Shown piece after piece: positions 5,565 to 5,890 of a stretch of 5,890 nucleotides of DNA. Under the pieces are notes generated by a model that saw only the letters and a list, made by a program, of their open reading frames with translations, did no database searches and was not told the DNA's origin. How positions within the stretch are numbered: position 1 is the first letter of the stretch; the number at the start of each line of letters is the position of its first letter. The stretch is from Candidatus Dormiibacter sp. (GTDB lineage: Bacteria > Chloroflexota > Dormibacteria > UBA8260). The translations under genes were made by a program, and so were the position numbers. Location: positions 1 to 5,890 of the forward strand of contig JANWHI010000091.1 in NCBI GenBank assembly GCA_025450495.1. The letters run 5' to 3'.

Positions 5565-5890
5565 TCAGGAGCTGATGATCACCGGGGTTCCGTCCGCGGT
5601 CCACTGGTAGGCCCACTGCATCACCGGGGTGGGCACATGGACGCAGCCGTGGCTGGCCGCCGACGGGTTGTCCTCGCTGCCCGGTCCGTAGGCACCGGAC
5701 GACTCCCAGGGCGCGTCGTGGATGAAATAGCCGCCGCCGGCGAACTCCATGACCCAGCTGACCCAGCTCGGGTAGTAGTAGAAGGGCGAGCTCTTCGGCC
5801 AGGGGGAGATGAACTGGAAGGGTGACTGCTTGTTGAAGATGTGGAAGGTGCCGCTCGGGGTGCGAAGCTGTGGCCGGCCCGTGCTGACCG
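5565..5890 (-). CDS. L,D-transpeptidase (YkuD family), C-terminal part (cut by the window edge)
   Basis: The 107 visible residues are the catalytic end of a YkuD-fold L,D-transpeptidase, which makes 3-3 cross-links in peptidoglycan (or attaches proteins to it) outside the membrane. Numbering from the first whole codon at the edge: RTPSGTFHI at 9-17 is the usual early strand, GGGYFIHDA at 51-59 carries the conserved His57, and SHGCVHVP at 79-86 holds the nucleophile Cys82 next to His80. The chain closes with GTPVIIS, the typical last strand. The His57 to SHGC spacing (21 residues) is longer than the common 14-17, and His replaces the frequent Asn or Arg after the Cys-Val pair. Any signal peptide and N-terminal domains lie beyond the right edge. 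The gene converges on the membrane protein gene. Confidence 0.93.
   Translation of the reverse strand, partial: VSTGRPQLRTPSGTFHIFNKQSPFQFISPWPKSSPFYYYPSWVSWVMEFAGGGYFIHDAPWESSGAYGPGSEDNPSAASHGCVHVPTPVMQWAYQWTADGTPVIISS
5751..5768 (-). repeat. Two tandem copies of a 9-base unit inside the transpeptidase gene
   Basis: The unit GACCCAGCT occurs twice back to back on the plus strand, giving SWVSWV in the encoded protein just before the catalytic His region. It keeps the frame. It is most likely a small in-frame duplication or chance, with no evident function. Confidence 0.5.

Overview
The window is GC-rich and tightly packed, with no gene-free stretch over about 80 bases. It carries five protein genes. 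Two of them run off the window edges. The lack of strong Shine-Dalgarno sequences, TAnnnT boxes 6-7 bases before two start codons, high-GC codon use and the envelope genes suggest an actinobacterium or a GC-rich relative of the Chloroflexota/Dormibacterota type. The short-form HisG with HisZ argues against a typical actinomycete, which normally uses long-form HisG. This taxonomic guess is weak.

Positions 1-3343 (minus strand) hold a histidine-biosynthesis cluster read in the order hisC, hisZ-hisG, hisD. hisD continues beyond the left edge. The central gene encodes a single 553-residue chain in which the regulatory subunit HisZ (histidyl-tRNA-synthetase-like) is fused through a short Ala-rich linker to the short catalytic subunit HisG of ATP phosphoribosyltransferase, the first enzyme of the pathway. 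hisD overlaps its stop codon by four bases (ATGA). hisC and hisZ-hisG each have a -10-like box placed as expected for leaderless transcripts.

Positions 3344-3422 are the divergent intergenic region between hisC and a rightward pair. It contains a near-perfect inverted repeat (15-base arms, 14 matching, 18-base loop) whose left arm includes the hisC start codon and whose loop holds most of the -10 box.

Positions 3423-5512 (plus strand) hold a small secreted protein, probably a lipoprotein, followed 17 bases later by a 500-residue polytopic membrane protein. The latter resembles uncharacterised GT-C-like membrane proteins, with an acidic motif after the first helix and a soluble C-terminal domain. 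These two may form an envelope-related operon.

Positions 5513-5564 are a short convergent gap with a hairpin that may act as a two-way terminator. From 5565 to the right edge (minus strand) is the C-terminal part of a YkuD-type L,D-transpeptidase, a peptidoglycan cross-linking enzyme.

The most notable points are the HisZ-HisG fusion, the substitution of usually conserved active-site residues in its HisG half, and the dyad over the hisC start.
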